From Lepeophtheirus salmonis (taxonomy: Eukaryota; Arthropoda; Copepoda; Siphonostomatoida; Caligidae): 64,000 nt of DNA. Position 1 is the stretch's first letter, and the number at the start of each line of letters is the position of its first letter. The notes beneath the pieces were generated by a model. It was given only the letters and a program-made list of their open reading frames with translations. It ran no database searches and was not told where the DNA came from. Below, piece after piece: positions 1-13,158 of this stretch. Location of the stretch: NCBI RefSeq assembly GCF_016086655.4, contig NC_052138.2, positions 12,214,001 to 12,278,000 of the forward strand, read 5' to 3'. A program made the position numbers and the translations under genes.

Positions 1-99
1 TCTTCACAATGCTGTGTTTATAAAATGTTATACTCATTTAAAATGATACCACTATCAGGTCCAATAAATTTAATGGTTCAAAAACAGTTTTTTAGTCTG

Positions 100-356
100 G
101 ACCATTGGAAAAGTTCAAACAATTTGTACATTTCGTTGTATATTGTTATATTCCTTCGTGGATAATTGCTCAAGCTTTATCTTTTGAACCCATAAAGGAT
201 TTCAATGTAATTCATACTGTCCTGGAACATAAAACTGTACAGCCTAATTTATCTGGAGCCGCGATTAAAGCAATATTTATGGAAGGTGTTTTGTTATTTT
301 TTGTGCTGACTTATATGATGTTGGACATAAGAGTTGATTCCATTATCATTGTTTAG
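100..356 (+). pseudogene. Fragment of an unnamed dispersed ORF family (copy A)
   Basis: An open stretch of about 80 codons without a convincing start (it begins at a TTG). It reads F-x-x-F-V-H-F-V-V-Y-C-Y-I-P-S-W, then an E-P-I-K-D-F segment, then S-G-A-A-I-K-A. The same order of motifs is seen on the minus strand at 13.6-13.8 kb (GYQSGWFTAP, PLNDF, GAAIKA) and more weakly at 28.3 kb. The later part (LTYMMLDIRVDS) is reminiscent of the HLWYLSEKLVGLAFFDDR segment of the 28.5 kb copy. No known domain can be named. Because several incomplete copies are scattered in one window, I treat it as a relic of a multicopy, probably mobile, gene rather than a host gene. Confidence 0.4.
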
Positions 357-839
357 AGATTTTATTGATGAAGTGGTAAAAATAAGGATTAGGAACAAAA
401 TTCTCAAACAGAAAAACTTTTAAAATGCTTAAACAGTTATTAAACTGGATTTCGAAAACAAACATTTCCACTTGTACCGTAAGAAAAACCAACTAATTTA
501 TCAAAAAACATTGTGATAGATGGTTGGGCGTCATTATGAACATTAAATATCACTTATGATTTTTAAAGAAACCTGAATTTTAATGTAAATCAGAGAGTAT
601 CTACATTAATATAAAGTCAATGATGAAAAACCTATCTGTTGTAATTGACATGACTAGTAGGCACTTCAAAAAACGAGAAAACAAACTCAAAGTAATCGAT
701 AATTTTTGTGATCGTTCACTAAATTAGCGAAAAAATCGATGTTATTATAAAAAATGCTATTAAACTCTAGTTTGTTATACCTATGTTGAAAGAAAATATA
801 GATTGCTCAGATTTTTGAACAATATATATATTATTTATG
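357..839. other. Non-coding stretch
   Basis: AT-rich sequence with no convincing reading frame, RNA gene or repeat that I could identify. Confidence 0.5.
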
Positions 840-1078
840 TTACGCAATGAACTGAAAATAATCCACTAGGTATATTTAATCCAAATGTGCCAGAATAATA
901 TATTGTCGAATCCTTGCCAAATTTTGAAGATTTGCTCTAAAGGATAAGTCCTACGATTAGAACATAGGTAAATTACATGCCTTAACTTTAAAAAATAATA
1001 ATAATAGGGGGAGCGATCACCAAAGCAGGTATTTGTAGAAAACGCCCATATCAGAACCAACCTCAACAACTGGTGCAT
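840..1078 (-). pseudogene. LINE fragment, same family as the window end
   Basis: The minus strand of about 840-965 aligns by eye with the minus strand of about 63,865-63,990. Both contain TTCTTCAAAATTTGG-like and GCACATTTGGATTAAA-like blocks in the same order and spacing. At the window end this block lies just upstream of a reverse-transcriptase catalytic motif, so this is a short relic of the same non-LTR retrotransposon. The open frame here (70 codons) has no independent protein support. Confidence 0.5.
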
Positions 1079-4000
1079 CTATTTTGACTAGTTTAAAAAC
1101 AATACATCATTTTTTATTGTATGATAAATAAAAATATATTTAATTTGTAAGTTATTATTTAATTTGGGGTAATCAGGATTTAAATTTTGCAATATAAAAA
1201 AAAATAGCTACCACAACATACTTCAGGTCCATCCTTTAAAAAGGAAATCATTTTAATTTCTAATTATTTACAACTAACTATAATTATAAGTATCAAAGAT
1301 ATATTCATGTTTTTTCTCGTCAAACCCTAATTCATAAAAAGTTAGACATTAAAGAAAGTAAATCCTTTTTTATTTGTCTATAACATTGATCTATAAATAA
1401 TATTACTGAAGAATCGGAATTTGTATCGGAATCGTTTATAAAGATAGTATTGGAATTGGGTAAAATTTTTATATCAGTACATCCTACTAAAATCCAATAT
1501 ATATAAATTTTTGATTAAGGCTTAAAACTACGTTTCACAGATGTAGCCAATTCTGATTAATTTATCGATATAAAATAAAGTATACCTACGAGTATTTTAA
1601 ATATACATAGTGATTGAGATATAAAAATCAACTAACAGTTCTAAAAGGATAATTTTCATTAGGCGGGTTACCACATCTATCTTGCGTGCACACTTATATA
1701 TATATAAATGATATCAGGAGAAGATTTGGTCTAACAAATATATTATTACCTATATACACACCTATACGTATACGCACAGAAAAATGTGGTAGCTCGCCTA
1801 TACTTACAATCTACTTATTTAATCAAAATACTATTATTATTTTAGTAATATTTCCGATAGATATATTTATCAGAAAAAATAATGTTACTCATGGCTATGT
1901 GCTGTTACAGCCTCGAGTCATATAAAATTTATTTTGGAAAAATTTGAACTTTTAATTCTAAATTTTATCCCTAAAAATAGAAGAATAATGTTATCTAAAT
2001 TTATTGGATTTTGATGTAAAAGTAGTCATTCAAGATAAAAATGACTATTACAAATGAATGTTGGTGTTATTTGAGACTGCTAGAATTACTATCTTTCGGC
2101 TATATTTTATAAAATAGCTCTTGTAAAACTTGTACTTGTCATGTACAAAAAACAATTACACAGTTCATTTCCGAATAATATTTATATTTATATTACAAAT
2201 TCAATGTATAAGACGAACGTAGTAAAGTGTATTATCTATAGCAACCTTGAGTTTTTTACTTATCATTAATCAGAGATATTTCAAACACCCATTGTACTTT
2301 TATAGAAATGAATACTTTTCAAACTTGAAATATACAACCGTGTAGTAAGAATATTATCAAATAGGATCAACGATTCTAATGTAAATTTTCATTAGATCAT
2401 TACTGGTTGCTGTAGGGATCAACATATATCCACATTTTATCATGTTCATTCAAATTGCTCACCTTTTTTGCTAAAATGTTAGTATTAAAAAACCTCTTCA
2501 ACCTACCAAAGTTTCACATACCTTTACACTGCCCTCTAAGTATAATACGAAAAATAGTTCAAGCGCCGACGTTGAACTGTTGTTCGCTCAACTGTTACGT
2601 TATGATCAAAAATCCTTTGTCTTATTCTCTCTTCATTTTTTTCTTCTTCTCTAAACCTTACAATCTCCCTTAAATAAAAGTGTTCAAAGATACATATGTT
2701 ATTTTATGGATGTCATTGCCTTGAAGGCCAAAAAAATGTTATCGGAACCGTCTCTGGAGCCTTAAAAATTTATATGAAAAATTAGTAAAATCCATTAACA
2801 CACATGACATTCGAATTTAACATATAGATACAAATTGGAACATCATCATATAAAAAACAATAGTTTTATAGGTGGCTGTAGTTAACTTTTTAGATAATTA
2901 ATAATTAAATCAGAGGGTTCTGTATGTATCAAAATATTTATTCTTTTGGAAATTAGCTGTAGACGGATTTATAACTATTCTTCTACCTCTATACTTAAAG
3001 AAAAACATTTCATCCCACTAATTAAATTGCTCTTGATTGAGAGAAAAAGGTCAATCCTAAATGTCTGTATAGTATCGATTTGTAGACGACAAAGATCAAG
3101 GTCTCAAGTCATAAAGATAGCTAAATAAAGTTGTCAATTAAATCTATACAACAGTGGATCATAATCGTTGAGAAATGCCTTTATTGAGATTTTATAACTG
3201 AGTTCTGAAGGTAAAAAGCTAAAGAATCGTTCATATTAATTGTTTTTACTGACGTCACAGAAAACAAAATATAATCAAACGTATTATTCGTGGCAATGTT
3301 GTTAATTTAATTACAAAGTTGTAAAAAAAATCATCAAATATTATTAAAAAAACTGAAGGAAACTTAAAAATTTAAGCAACTAGGGTTTTTTTCTAACAAT
3401 CTTTGATGCCTAAGTTTCAAAGTGATGGCGACATTATTTGAGCTATTAAAGTGTTGAATTAAGCAGAGGAAACTGTTCAGAACTCATAATATTATACAAA
3501 TTTAAATAGGATATTACTGCTAGGGTTGTGATAGAATATATCTTAGGACAGGAAGATGTGGGGCAAAAAATATTTTTTTCAATTTTCAGACTGATATACC
3601 ATTTTTTTCAAGTCTAATATTAAATGCCTCTAGAAAATTATATTGAGCTTAAATTTTTTTTCCCGACAAAATATTTTTTGTAATTTAATAATAAAGTTTT
3701 TAATAATGTTGATCAATAACGTTAGTTTAGAGAGTAATATATATTTATTTCTATTATTAATGGTACCCCAATGCTCACGATAACTTATATTATTATAATT
3801 AAATGTTATACTTAAAGTAATAAGTATAAAAATATTATCTATTCATAAGATAAAACTCAAATTTGAGCTAACTTCTGAAATCTTAATACAAATTTTATGG
3901 ACAAATGATATTGTATCAAAAAATACAATCGTACATATTAGAATAAATTAACTATTTCATCTTTTAAATAAATATAAGTAAATGATCCAGTAATCAGTAG

Positions 4001-4124
4001 TTTGATTTGATACGTATATTTTGTGATTCATACAGCCGTACAAATGTTCATAAAAATCATTTGCTCACATTTGAGGAGCTAAATAATAAATGAACACACA
4101 GATGAAAACAGTATGGGTAAGCAC
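1079..4124. other. Intergenic, upstream of the FN2 gene
   Basis: AT-rich DNA with only short stop-bounded frames. Some AT microsatellite-like runs (for example near 1,690-1,750). Nothing here shows codon structure or similarity to the other repeats of the window. Confidence 0.5.
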
Positions 4125-4132
4125 TATATAAA
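4125..4132 (+). promoter_or_regulatory. TATA box of the FN2 gene
   Basis: TATATAAA lies about 55-60 bases before the start codon at 4,186. A TSS about 30 bases downstream would leave a short 5' UTR. It is the only good TATA element in this flank. Confidence 0.6.
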
Positions 4133-4185
4133 GATAAACTATTTCCACTATTTGATATTACTTACAAAGTATCAACTTTGGGAAC

Positions 4186-6324
4186 ATGAGGTCCATGAAA
4201 GTTGTCTTCCTGATCGTGGCTCTCTCAGCTTTGTTCCTTGAGAGCAATGGACAAAGTATGTACATAAAAGGGTTTTATCATTGAAATTGAGGATATATGC
4301 AAATCCTGTTAAGTATAATTGAAAATAATATAACTAACTCTTTTCCATATTAACAGTCAAAACAACACCAGCACAGGGCGTGAAAACAACTGTGGTTCTA
4401 AAAGAAACTACTACAACTACTACTACAACGTCCACTACGACGACAACTCCCGAGACAACAACAACTACCACCACAACGACCACGACAACAACCACCACCA
4501 CAACAACTACTACAACCACAACAACGACCACGACAACCACTACTACGACAACAACCACTACTACGACAACGACGACAACAACTACTACGACGACAACTAC
4601 TACAACGACCACGACAACCACTACTACGACAACGACAACCACCACCACGACAACAACCACTACTACGACCACAACAACCACCACGACAACAACCACTACT
4701 ACGACAACAACTACCACGACCACAACAACTACTACAACGACAACAACTACTACGACGACAACAACTACGACGACGACAACAACTACTACAACGACAACAA
4801 CCACTACAACGACAACAACCACAACAACACTACGACAACAACAACCACCACGACAACAACCACTACAACCACTACTACGACAACGACAACCACTACCACG
4901 ACAACAACCACTACAACCACTACTACGACAACGACAACCACTACCACGACAACAACCACTACTACAACCACGACTACCACTACGACAACAACCACAACAA
5001 CGACCACGACAACAACAACCACGACTACCACTACGACAACAACCACTACAACTACAACCACAACCACTACTACAACAACAACCACCACGACCACAACTAC
5101 CACTACTACGACAACAACCACAACTACTACGACGACAACAACTACTACTACAACGACAACAACAACCACGACAACCACTACGACAACAACAACCACAACG
5201 ACAACAACCACTACAACTACAACCACTACTACGACAACGACAACTACAACCACAACAACCACTACTACAACAACAACCACCACGACCACAACTACCACTA
5301 CTACGACAACAACCACAACTACTACGACGACAACAACTACTACTACAACGACAACAACAACCACGACAACCACTACGACAACAACAACAACCACGACAAC
5401 AACCACTACAACTACAACCACTACTACGACAACGACAACCACTACCACGACAACAACCACTACTACAACCACGACTACTACTACGACAACTACTACCACT
5501 ACTACGACAACTACTACACAAGGTAGATTTTTATCTATTTGTTAGTATTATTATTTCATGATATTTTGACTTGCAGCTTGTGCAACTCAGAGTGGGAACT
5601 CTTGTGTATTCCCATTCATCTATTCGGAAAAAGTTTATGTTAGTTGTACAACTACCGATAATGGGGGTGTTCCTTGGTGTGCAACGTCATTATATCCAAC
5701 AGGCTTTGCTCATGAATATGATACCTGTAACTCTGCTTGTGCAAGTAAGTAATTTTAACGTCAAAGTATAACTCAAATTACTTTTTCTAACATTTGTTTT
5801 CCTCATTTCTTACTAGCCGAACAAACAAAAGAACCAGACAGTAAGATATATCTCAATTCATACCATCAAATAATTAACTTACTCATTTAAATATTTATCT
5901 TCTAGCATGCAAAACAGTCACAGGCCAAAGCTGCACATTCCCTTTTCAATATAACGATATTACTTATAATAATTGTACAGCTGTTGGGGATACAAGGGCT
6001 TGGTGTGCTACATCATTGTACAACAATACTAATGAAGCTTTTGGGTGGGAGTATTGTAATTCTGCATGTTCTATTGCACCTACACCGGCTTCAACAAGTA
6101 AATTTTTGTTTTGTCTGAGATTCTAATAATTTATATATTTTTTTAAAGCTTGTCAAACCCTTGAACAACAGCCATGTGTGCTTCCCTTCGCTTACTATGG
6201 GACCTTGTATTTCAAATGTACTGATGTTGATAATGGGGGTGTGAAATGGTGTGCAACATCAGTTGACAGTACAACCAGTGCAGTTGGCTGGGGTAACTGT
6301 CAAAATACAACTTTTTGTAATTAA
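4186..6324 (+). CDS. Secreted threonine-rich mucin-like protein with three fibronectin type II domains
   Basis: Six exons, inferred from GT-AG sites and frame: 4186-4255, 4357-5522, 5577-5744, 5817-5840, 5906-6097, 6149-6324. All five introns are phase 1. Exon 1 encodes a signal peptide (MRSMKVVFLIVALSALFLES, cleavage probably after SNG or nearby). Exon 2 encodes residues about 24-412, nearly all Thr from residue 41 on, a likely O-glycosylated stalk. Exons 3, 5 and 6 each encode one FN2 domain: C-V/T/L-F/P-P-F, a central Cys, W-C-A-T-S and closing Cys residues, plus an extra flanking Cys pair in domains 1 and 2. Exon 4 is a 24-base linker. The exon lengths sum to 1,796 bases, one short of a whole number of codons: a base is missing near 4,827-4,829 inside the Thr tract. 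The rest would give about 598 residues. FN2 domains bind collagen or glycans in other animals; the ligand here is unknown. Secretion and a surface or glandular role are inferred. Expression needs the missing base to be an assembly or sequencing error; otherwise the gene is broken. Confidence 0.85.
4396..5516 (+). repeat. ACN threonine-codon tract with internal tandem duplications
   Basis: About 370 ACN codons in which all four Thr codons are intermixed, so the amino acid is constant while the DNA is not a simple microsatellite. Higher-order repeats are visible: a block starting at 5,066 recurs at 5,261 (195 bases, 65 codons later), and a shorter unit of about 16 codons is repeated near 4,860-4,960. 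The phase of the ACN pattern changes once, near 4,828. Long antisense Val-rich frames across the tract are shadows. Confidence 0.9.
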
Positions 6325-6371
6325 GAAATGTGCTCCTTCACAATTATGAATTATTATTTGGACTGATTTCT

Positions 6372-6377
6372 ATTAAA
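6372..6377 (+). terminator. Variant poly(A) signal of the FN2 gene
   Basis: ATTAAA, the commonest variant of the polyadenylation signal, lies 48 bases after the stop codon and is followed by a T-rich stretch. No AATAAA closer to the stop. Confidence 0.45.
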
Positions 6378-7988
6378 TTTTTTGTATTATTTTTTTTTTT
6401 AAACTAATTAATTTTATGGTCAAAAAATAAAAAATGAAATACATAAATCAGAACAAAATCTAAGACTAACTAAAACTAAGAGTGTGTATATATTTGAGGT
6501 AATTTTCTTAGGTATATATCTATGAATGGAGTTGTCAATGAATTTCGAGTTATTGGATCTTATTTTCAACCTGTATTGCACTTACCTGCATAGTCTATTA
6601 TTAAGGTTGAGACATTGCCTCGGTGGGTGAGCAACCGTCCTCTTAACCCCAAATATATCCATTTTTTATATCTACCCCGAAGACTTTTCCTTTTTTATTG
6701 GGTTTCCAATCGACTTAATGATAAAAGTCAAATACCAAAATCTAAATTTATTAATATCACAAGCCAACTAAGTTTTATTATTCAAAAATCTTTTAAATTC
6801 CTTGTTCAATTCTAGTAGTACTTATATTCATACACATAGAGATGGAAGTAAATCCCCTCATTACTCTTCCCCTGCTATCAATTTTTGTCAATCACTTCAA
6901 CTACTCTTTCTCCTCGTCCCTTTTTCTCTTCTTATCACAAAAAAGCAAACTACGTAAACAAAAAAAAAGTTACTGGGGCCTTACTACTTTCTCCAGTATT
7001 GCTTATTATCACTTGCTTTAAGTCTAGTTATGGATGAATACATTAACAATAGAGCATCTACCATAGTCATTCTGACTCTATTAAATGCACTTGGGTCTTT
7101 AGAATATTTGGCATATTTTGATTGCTCTATTAAATTCTTTTTTTCTTTTTGATTGTATATTGTGATAGCTATGAAACAAAAAGGCTATTTATTGCTTGTA
7201 TTTTCCACATTCATTCCACATTTGAATCAAGTTGGAAGTATATTTTAATGCAATTTCCTTACCAGCTGCTTCCATAGATCTAATTTCTTCCTATACTTTA
7301 AAACTCTGATGGATACGAAATTTAATATTAGTCACCTACAACATTTTTAATTCTTTACAAAATTCAACATCTTAAAGAATATAAAAGTTAAATGTCCATC
7401 TTGTATGCAATTGTGCTGAAATTTGAAATTTAATTTTTTCAAATTTAAAACAGAAATTCAACCCCCCAAAAAAAAAAAAAAATAATAATAATAATAATAT
7501 ATATAATCCTGCAGACATCCTTTTATCCCATGAGGAGTTTTTACTCTTGCTGCTCTAAACGAATTTCTAAGGACAAAGTTGGTCGAGGGGAGAAAAACAG
7601 AATGAGTGTGAGGAAGATCGGAAAAAATAAAATATCTTTACCGATTTATAAGTCAGAGTTCTTAGATGAAGAATTTATTTACTAAGTGTCTTATTAAAAA
7701 AGACGAAATTCATTTTTTTACAAATAATGAGGTGTTTTAGTTCCATTAACTGTTATTTTCACATTTAAAATACTATTTTATGTTTTCAATATTTCTGTAA
7801 TATGTTTTAATGCCTAGCTTTTTAGCTTGTAAAAAATCAACAAATAACACCAAATAATAAATCATTGGAAAGAATGTAATAATATGTGTGGATATATGTA
7901 TTTGGTTGATTGTTGTGTGTGTGATTTAACTGCGTGATTCTGCAGGAAAGAAGGAAAAGATAGGCATACATTATATATGTGCACTTAC
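6378..7988. other. Intergenic
   Basis: No supported gene. A poly(A) run followed by an AATAAT repeat lies near 7,467-7,505. Short frames have no protein-like composition. Confidence 0.5.
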
Positions 7989-8066
7989 CAGCAGCTCTCT
8001 CCTGAACTTTCTTCACCAAATGTACAATCCAGAGTTCGCAGTTTCCAGTAGAGTCTCTCTGCTTTG
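7989..8066 (-). CDS. Candidate orphan internal exon (unknown protein)
   Basis: On the minus strand a 78-base block is bounded by an acceptor (ATTGCTTGTCAG) and a consensus donor (G then GTAAGT). It is visibly richer in G and C than its surroundings and is open, reading KQRDSTGNCELWIVHLVKKV followed by QERAA. It would be a symmetric phase-1 exon, like those of the FN2 gene, but on the other strand. No domain is recognised and I could not find partner exons either side, so it may be one exon of a gene with long introns, or chance. Confidence 0.3.
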
Positions 8067-11000
8067 CTGACAAGCAATATTCCTTAACTAATCAATATAA
8101 CTAAACAAGAGTCGACCCTTCAGATTGGTTTGACTCTTTAAATGGGCCTCTTAAATTACACATATGTTGGTAAAGCCCTATTTATTATGGTTTTTTTGTC
8201 TATTCTAGACGTTTAATATCCATAGCTGTAATGTTTTGTGATTCTTTCTATAACAGGAAAAAAAAAAGTTTTTCTATATACATATGATTTTTGGGTACCT
8301 CAAACCCTTCCCTACAAAACGATATTTAACATTGTTAGTCTTTAAAATATAAGTTCATAGAGTTGTCATCATGTGTAACATCCGTAACACTGGGTATTTT
8401 GTGACTTATCTCAAAATCTAAAGGTTCAAAAATATTTCATATTACAGGCTTATCTTTATAACAATATGTTTAACTAAAATTTAAGTATTCAATTTTCTAA
8501 TTTAAATCAATAGCTTGTGAATGTTAAGCTTGGTTTCCAAATTTATCTCTGAATGTAACGTACATACTGCTAGAATACCCCATATGCTTTAAATATACCG
8601 ATGAAATCATATATGACTGTTTTGATATAAATTGTAGCGTTCTATTTGCAGAGAAAGTAATGAGTTCTTCTTTACAAAAATGAAATTTTGGAAGGCTACT
8701 CTAGATGATATCATATTATATACGACGGGAATTGTTGTAGATTTTGTTGGCCCTTTATTAATTTTGTTCAATGTGTTTTAGAGTTTGAAATCCAGGTGCT
8801 ACTGCTCAGAATTTAATTAGTGCTATTTTTAAGAAACTCGGGGAGGTTTCATGGCTGCATTATTGGTTTCTGTCTGTGACCGTCGAAGACAAAAAAAAAA
8901 AAAATTCTGAAGCATATTTCTCATATTGTGTTTACATAATCTACGTTTTGCTGTAAAAATTTATATCTTTCAATTCAGACAATCTTACCTAATAATTGTA
9001 GGCCCAAAATTTCTAAATTTTATGTTTAAATATAAAATCTCTTTTGTGGTTCCTAATATTTATTAAAATACTTACAAACTATATTTGATACTTTTTTTCT
9101 ATTATTTCGATCTTTCAAAAAAAGAACAAAAGAACTAACTCATTTAGAAGTTGTAATAAAAACAACTTTTTTAACTCCTTAACCCCGTGCGAATTCCCTT
9201 TGGTAAAACATATTTTGAATCACCATATCTTCGATATATGCATAGAAATATATGTATTTTCTTTTAGTTGAATGCATAAAAAAGTATGCACGTTCTTTAA
9301 AATGCGCTTTTACTATGAAGCGGTATCTGAACCATCTGGTAGAAGGCTATGAAAAAACCCTGTGGGGTCTGTTAAAAAACCAACATTGATTGTTTTTTTG
9401 TTTATTTGTGAGTACGTTAAAGTGTTAAAAACACTCCATTGATAAAAAAATAATAACTTTGGGTAATAAGGTCATTTTCATGTTTATACACTTAAATATG
9501 ACTTGTATTATCGTTCATATCTCCTGATTAACACATTCATAATTTATCTCGGCGTTACCTCATTCACAGAAACATCTACAATGTCTTTTTGCTTTCTTAC
9601 CAGTCAATATTTATGTTTTGCTCCTCCTAATCAAGGCTCTGAACTTTGATTGGTTGATTTAGAAATAACTTATGAACAGTTGTAAACATTTTTCAAAAAT
9701 TTGGAAAAAACGCGTATTTTTTGGGTGGTAGATTACAATTTTTACAATTCTCTTGAACAATTTAAGTGCAACAGTGAATTTTTAAACAGTATATACCCTC
9801 ATTTCTCCTTCATTTGGATAAGCAAATTGTATCATTGTATTCTTACACACTTAAAATACCCGCATTTTGACAAAATCCTTAAGGACTTGTTACATAATAG
9901 ATTAAATAAGTTTTTGTTTTTTATACGTCATAACGGATCAAACTGTATCTTTATGTCAAGCTATTTTTATTAATTTTAAAACTTTTAATTCTTTTTGTGA
10001 ATTATGCCAGAGCAGGAAGCAAAACGAAAAAAAATTCAGACATTGAGGTCATTATTTTTTCTTCTGTACCAACACATATCAAGAAGAAGGCATCAGTGAA
10101 TCTATTGTAGATTTTGAGAGGCATTCTAAAAATAAGCTTGGCCACTTCCTTTTTGAGTTTGTTTATCAATCCTATGAAAATAATGGCATATGTGGGTTAG
10201 TGTGACTATAAAATCATTTTTTGTTAGAAAAGTAATGGTTTTCGTTAAAAAATGGTTTCTAATTGTACAAAAAACATTCAAGAAAAGTTTCAACAGTTTT
10301 GAAAAATATTTTAAGGGAGCTCAATAGCCCTATAGTTTTGAAAATTACATTTGAAATGAAAAAACTAACTACTTACTTAAATACTGTCCATATAAATTAA
10401 CAATAAAATATATTTCAAATTATTTGCCAAAAAAATTATATATAAGTTCAAAATAACGTCAATTGAAGTTGATAGAAGCCTTTTTTTTATTTCTTACGCA
10501 TATTGCATACCAATTATTAGACTGATAAATATGAAAATTTGCAATGAGGTTTAATTCAAATTCAATTCAACGGAAAAAAAAAAAATTATAATTACCATGA
10601 CATTAGTTACCTTTAAAACTCAATTTTAACACATTATAAGAGGAATATAAATCTAAGACATACAAAAAATATAACTTGGATATATATTTTTTATTTTTTC
10701 TTGAGGAAATTATGACTTTTATCTCCGTATTGCAAGAAGTTAAGGACTTCCTCTAAGTCCAGCGAGTAAAAAGATGAAAAGGATCCATGGTTGGATTTCA
10801 TAAAAGTCTTGTAACATAAGAACAACGAGTTTTAAAAAAAAGGTATGAGAGGCACCAAGACAGAACTTAATCAAACAATTTTCTTCACGATTCTCTAAGC
10901 TTATACTTTTGATGATCAAACTAATTAAATTATTAAAAAATTTATGATAAGCTTTTATATATTCTTCAAAAAACTTTTTTTTTAAATATTCAAAATAGTC

Positions 11001-13158
11001 GTAAATGATTTGATCAGTTTATTTGAAGGATATCTGATTGTATCTCAAGTGATTTATCTTGGAAGTCATTTAACAATGTAAATGAGAGTATGACTATCAT
11101 TTCTCTTTATTTGACAAGGGTGAGACCCTTGTCCTTCTCTTGATATTTGAAAGGTCATTACTTTAGCTTCTCTTAAGCAGGAATAAAATATGATTGATTA
11201 ATTGTTCAAGAGTAATTTTCTTAAATCAATAACAACACTTTCAAATGATGCCTTAGTTCAATCAGAGGATAAGATTCGAGGGGTTACGGGATTCAAATTA
11301 ACTTATTTGACCTTTTTTATCATTTGAAAGGGCACATTGTCCTCCAAGAACTTTTGTGCCTGCTTTAAGCTATTGGTCTGCAAGATATTCCAGCCATTAT
11401 TCATTATTCTAAACATCATTCTCCTCAAAATATTGAACTTATCTACATAAATGGGGCCATACACTCTTTAGTAGGGTTTTTAAAAGCTTCCTTTAAAAAG
11501 TTGGGTTATAGTTTTGTCTTCTTGTCAGAACCAGGATGTATTTTGATTGTAAGCGATCTCCTTGTTTTTGCCTATACCCCTAACGATCTAAGAAGGAGTA
11601 TCTCCCACAAGGAGAATATGTGGATGTCTAAATAAAACCAACTGATAAAATAACTTTAGACATTTACAGTCTTTTAAAAATAAATCCTGCCTGGCTTTAT
11701 CAATAACTACCGAGAGTACCCTGCACTGATCGGAGTTTTACGTCTATGAACAGAGTAATAGACTGACAAACATTGCTTTAACAATACTACATCCAAGTCT
11801 GTGTAAAATAATAAAAGTATCAGTTGACAACCTGCTTATTTTTAGAGGAATATTATTATTCAGAATACAAAAATGGTCTAAATCCTCGTGATTGTAAATA
11901 AATAAGAAATTTAAATGTTATCCACTTTGATAAAGGTATATAAAACATTATTTTTATTATTTAATTATTGAAGAGAGAGCACTTATACTTAAGGTAATTA
12001 CTTGATAATCTGCTTGTGAAAAATTCCTTATCACAATGGACAACAAAAATAATTGGAATAAATGAAAATATTTGCAGGTACTAGTTTTTCAGACATTTGT
12101 TACCAATTGGAAATTTTGTGCATGTATCTCAATTAATCGGAGACGACTTTAAAATCTATTGAATATTCATCATTTAATAAGTAAGAATTCTAAAAGGATG
12201 TTTATTGTATCTCTACCTTATCTTAAAATCAGGAAAAACATATTAGAAAAAACAAACAAAAAATGTAATAAAATAAACACTTTCCACTGGATGCAAAAAA
12301 CTTTTTAATCTATTTATGAAACTTAATTTGACCCCGATGATTTGACCTTTTAAATAAAATCAATACATTTATGATTTCTTTAAAGTAATTATCAAATTTG
12401 GTTTATTTAAGTGCAAATTTTGGTGCCTCCAAAGGGTTAATAAGAATAATTTGTTGACCGGAATTGACCAAAGGTTGACAAAGAATACAAAAATAATCCA
12501 CACTCAATTTAAAATAAATCATTCCTTGTTACTTTTATACACATCCTGATTTTGAAAACTGTATCAATCATGGATATCTCAAAACAATAATATTGCACTT
12601 GATATACTTTTTTTCGTACCTGCAAAAAGTCAATTTATTCTATTGGTGTTCCGGGGACAAAACATAGTTCAAAGTGTACACAATAATACAAATTTACAAC
12701 ATAGTCATTACGGCGATAAAGTTCCCCCAAGATTATCCGAATCACCACTCCATAATTGTAATATGCAACTAGGTTAGTAGAATACAAATAAAAAAATTAA
12801 GCAAATTTGGTTAACACTTACCTCTTGCATAATTTTAATTTCTAAATGAGTATGCAGCAAAACTTTTTTATTATGGGTTGTTTTAAAAACAAAGTAAAAT
12901 ATGTCTTTGATCAAATAAAGATTATCTGGTTTAATAATTTTCTATGTCTCTCTACTTTTAGAAAGCAATAAGTGATCACTACTTGACTGTTTATTAAATA
13001 AAGAAGACATTATTAATCTTTAGTTGAGAAAAGAATAAGAAGATGAAAAAAAAACCAGTTAATATTCTTCACATAATAAAATAAATTTATAATTAAACTA
13101 CTAACCACTTAAAACATTTAAATAGATCATTCTTCAATTTTTTAAATACTAACTTTTT
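8067..13158. other. Intergenic, repeat-derived in part
   Basis: AT-rich with long A/T runs. About 11,362-11,630 (+) has an open frame of roughly 85 codons without Met (it includes SFVFLSEPGCILIVSDLLVF) that looks like a repeat-derived coding relic, but I cannot assign it. Otherwise nothing supported. Confidence 0.4.

Noticed and set aside
866..1078. 70-residue protein-coding gene on the minus strand
   Set aside because: It overlaps a block shared with the LINE at the window end and has no separate support.
4334..5521. 395-codon Cys/Ser/Gly/Val-rich frame and 231-codon poly-Val frame on the minus strand
   Set aside because: Both are antisense shadows of the ACN threonine tract (NGT and GTN read in reverse); no start, signal or splice context.
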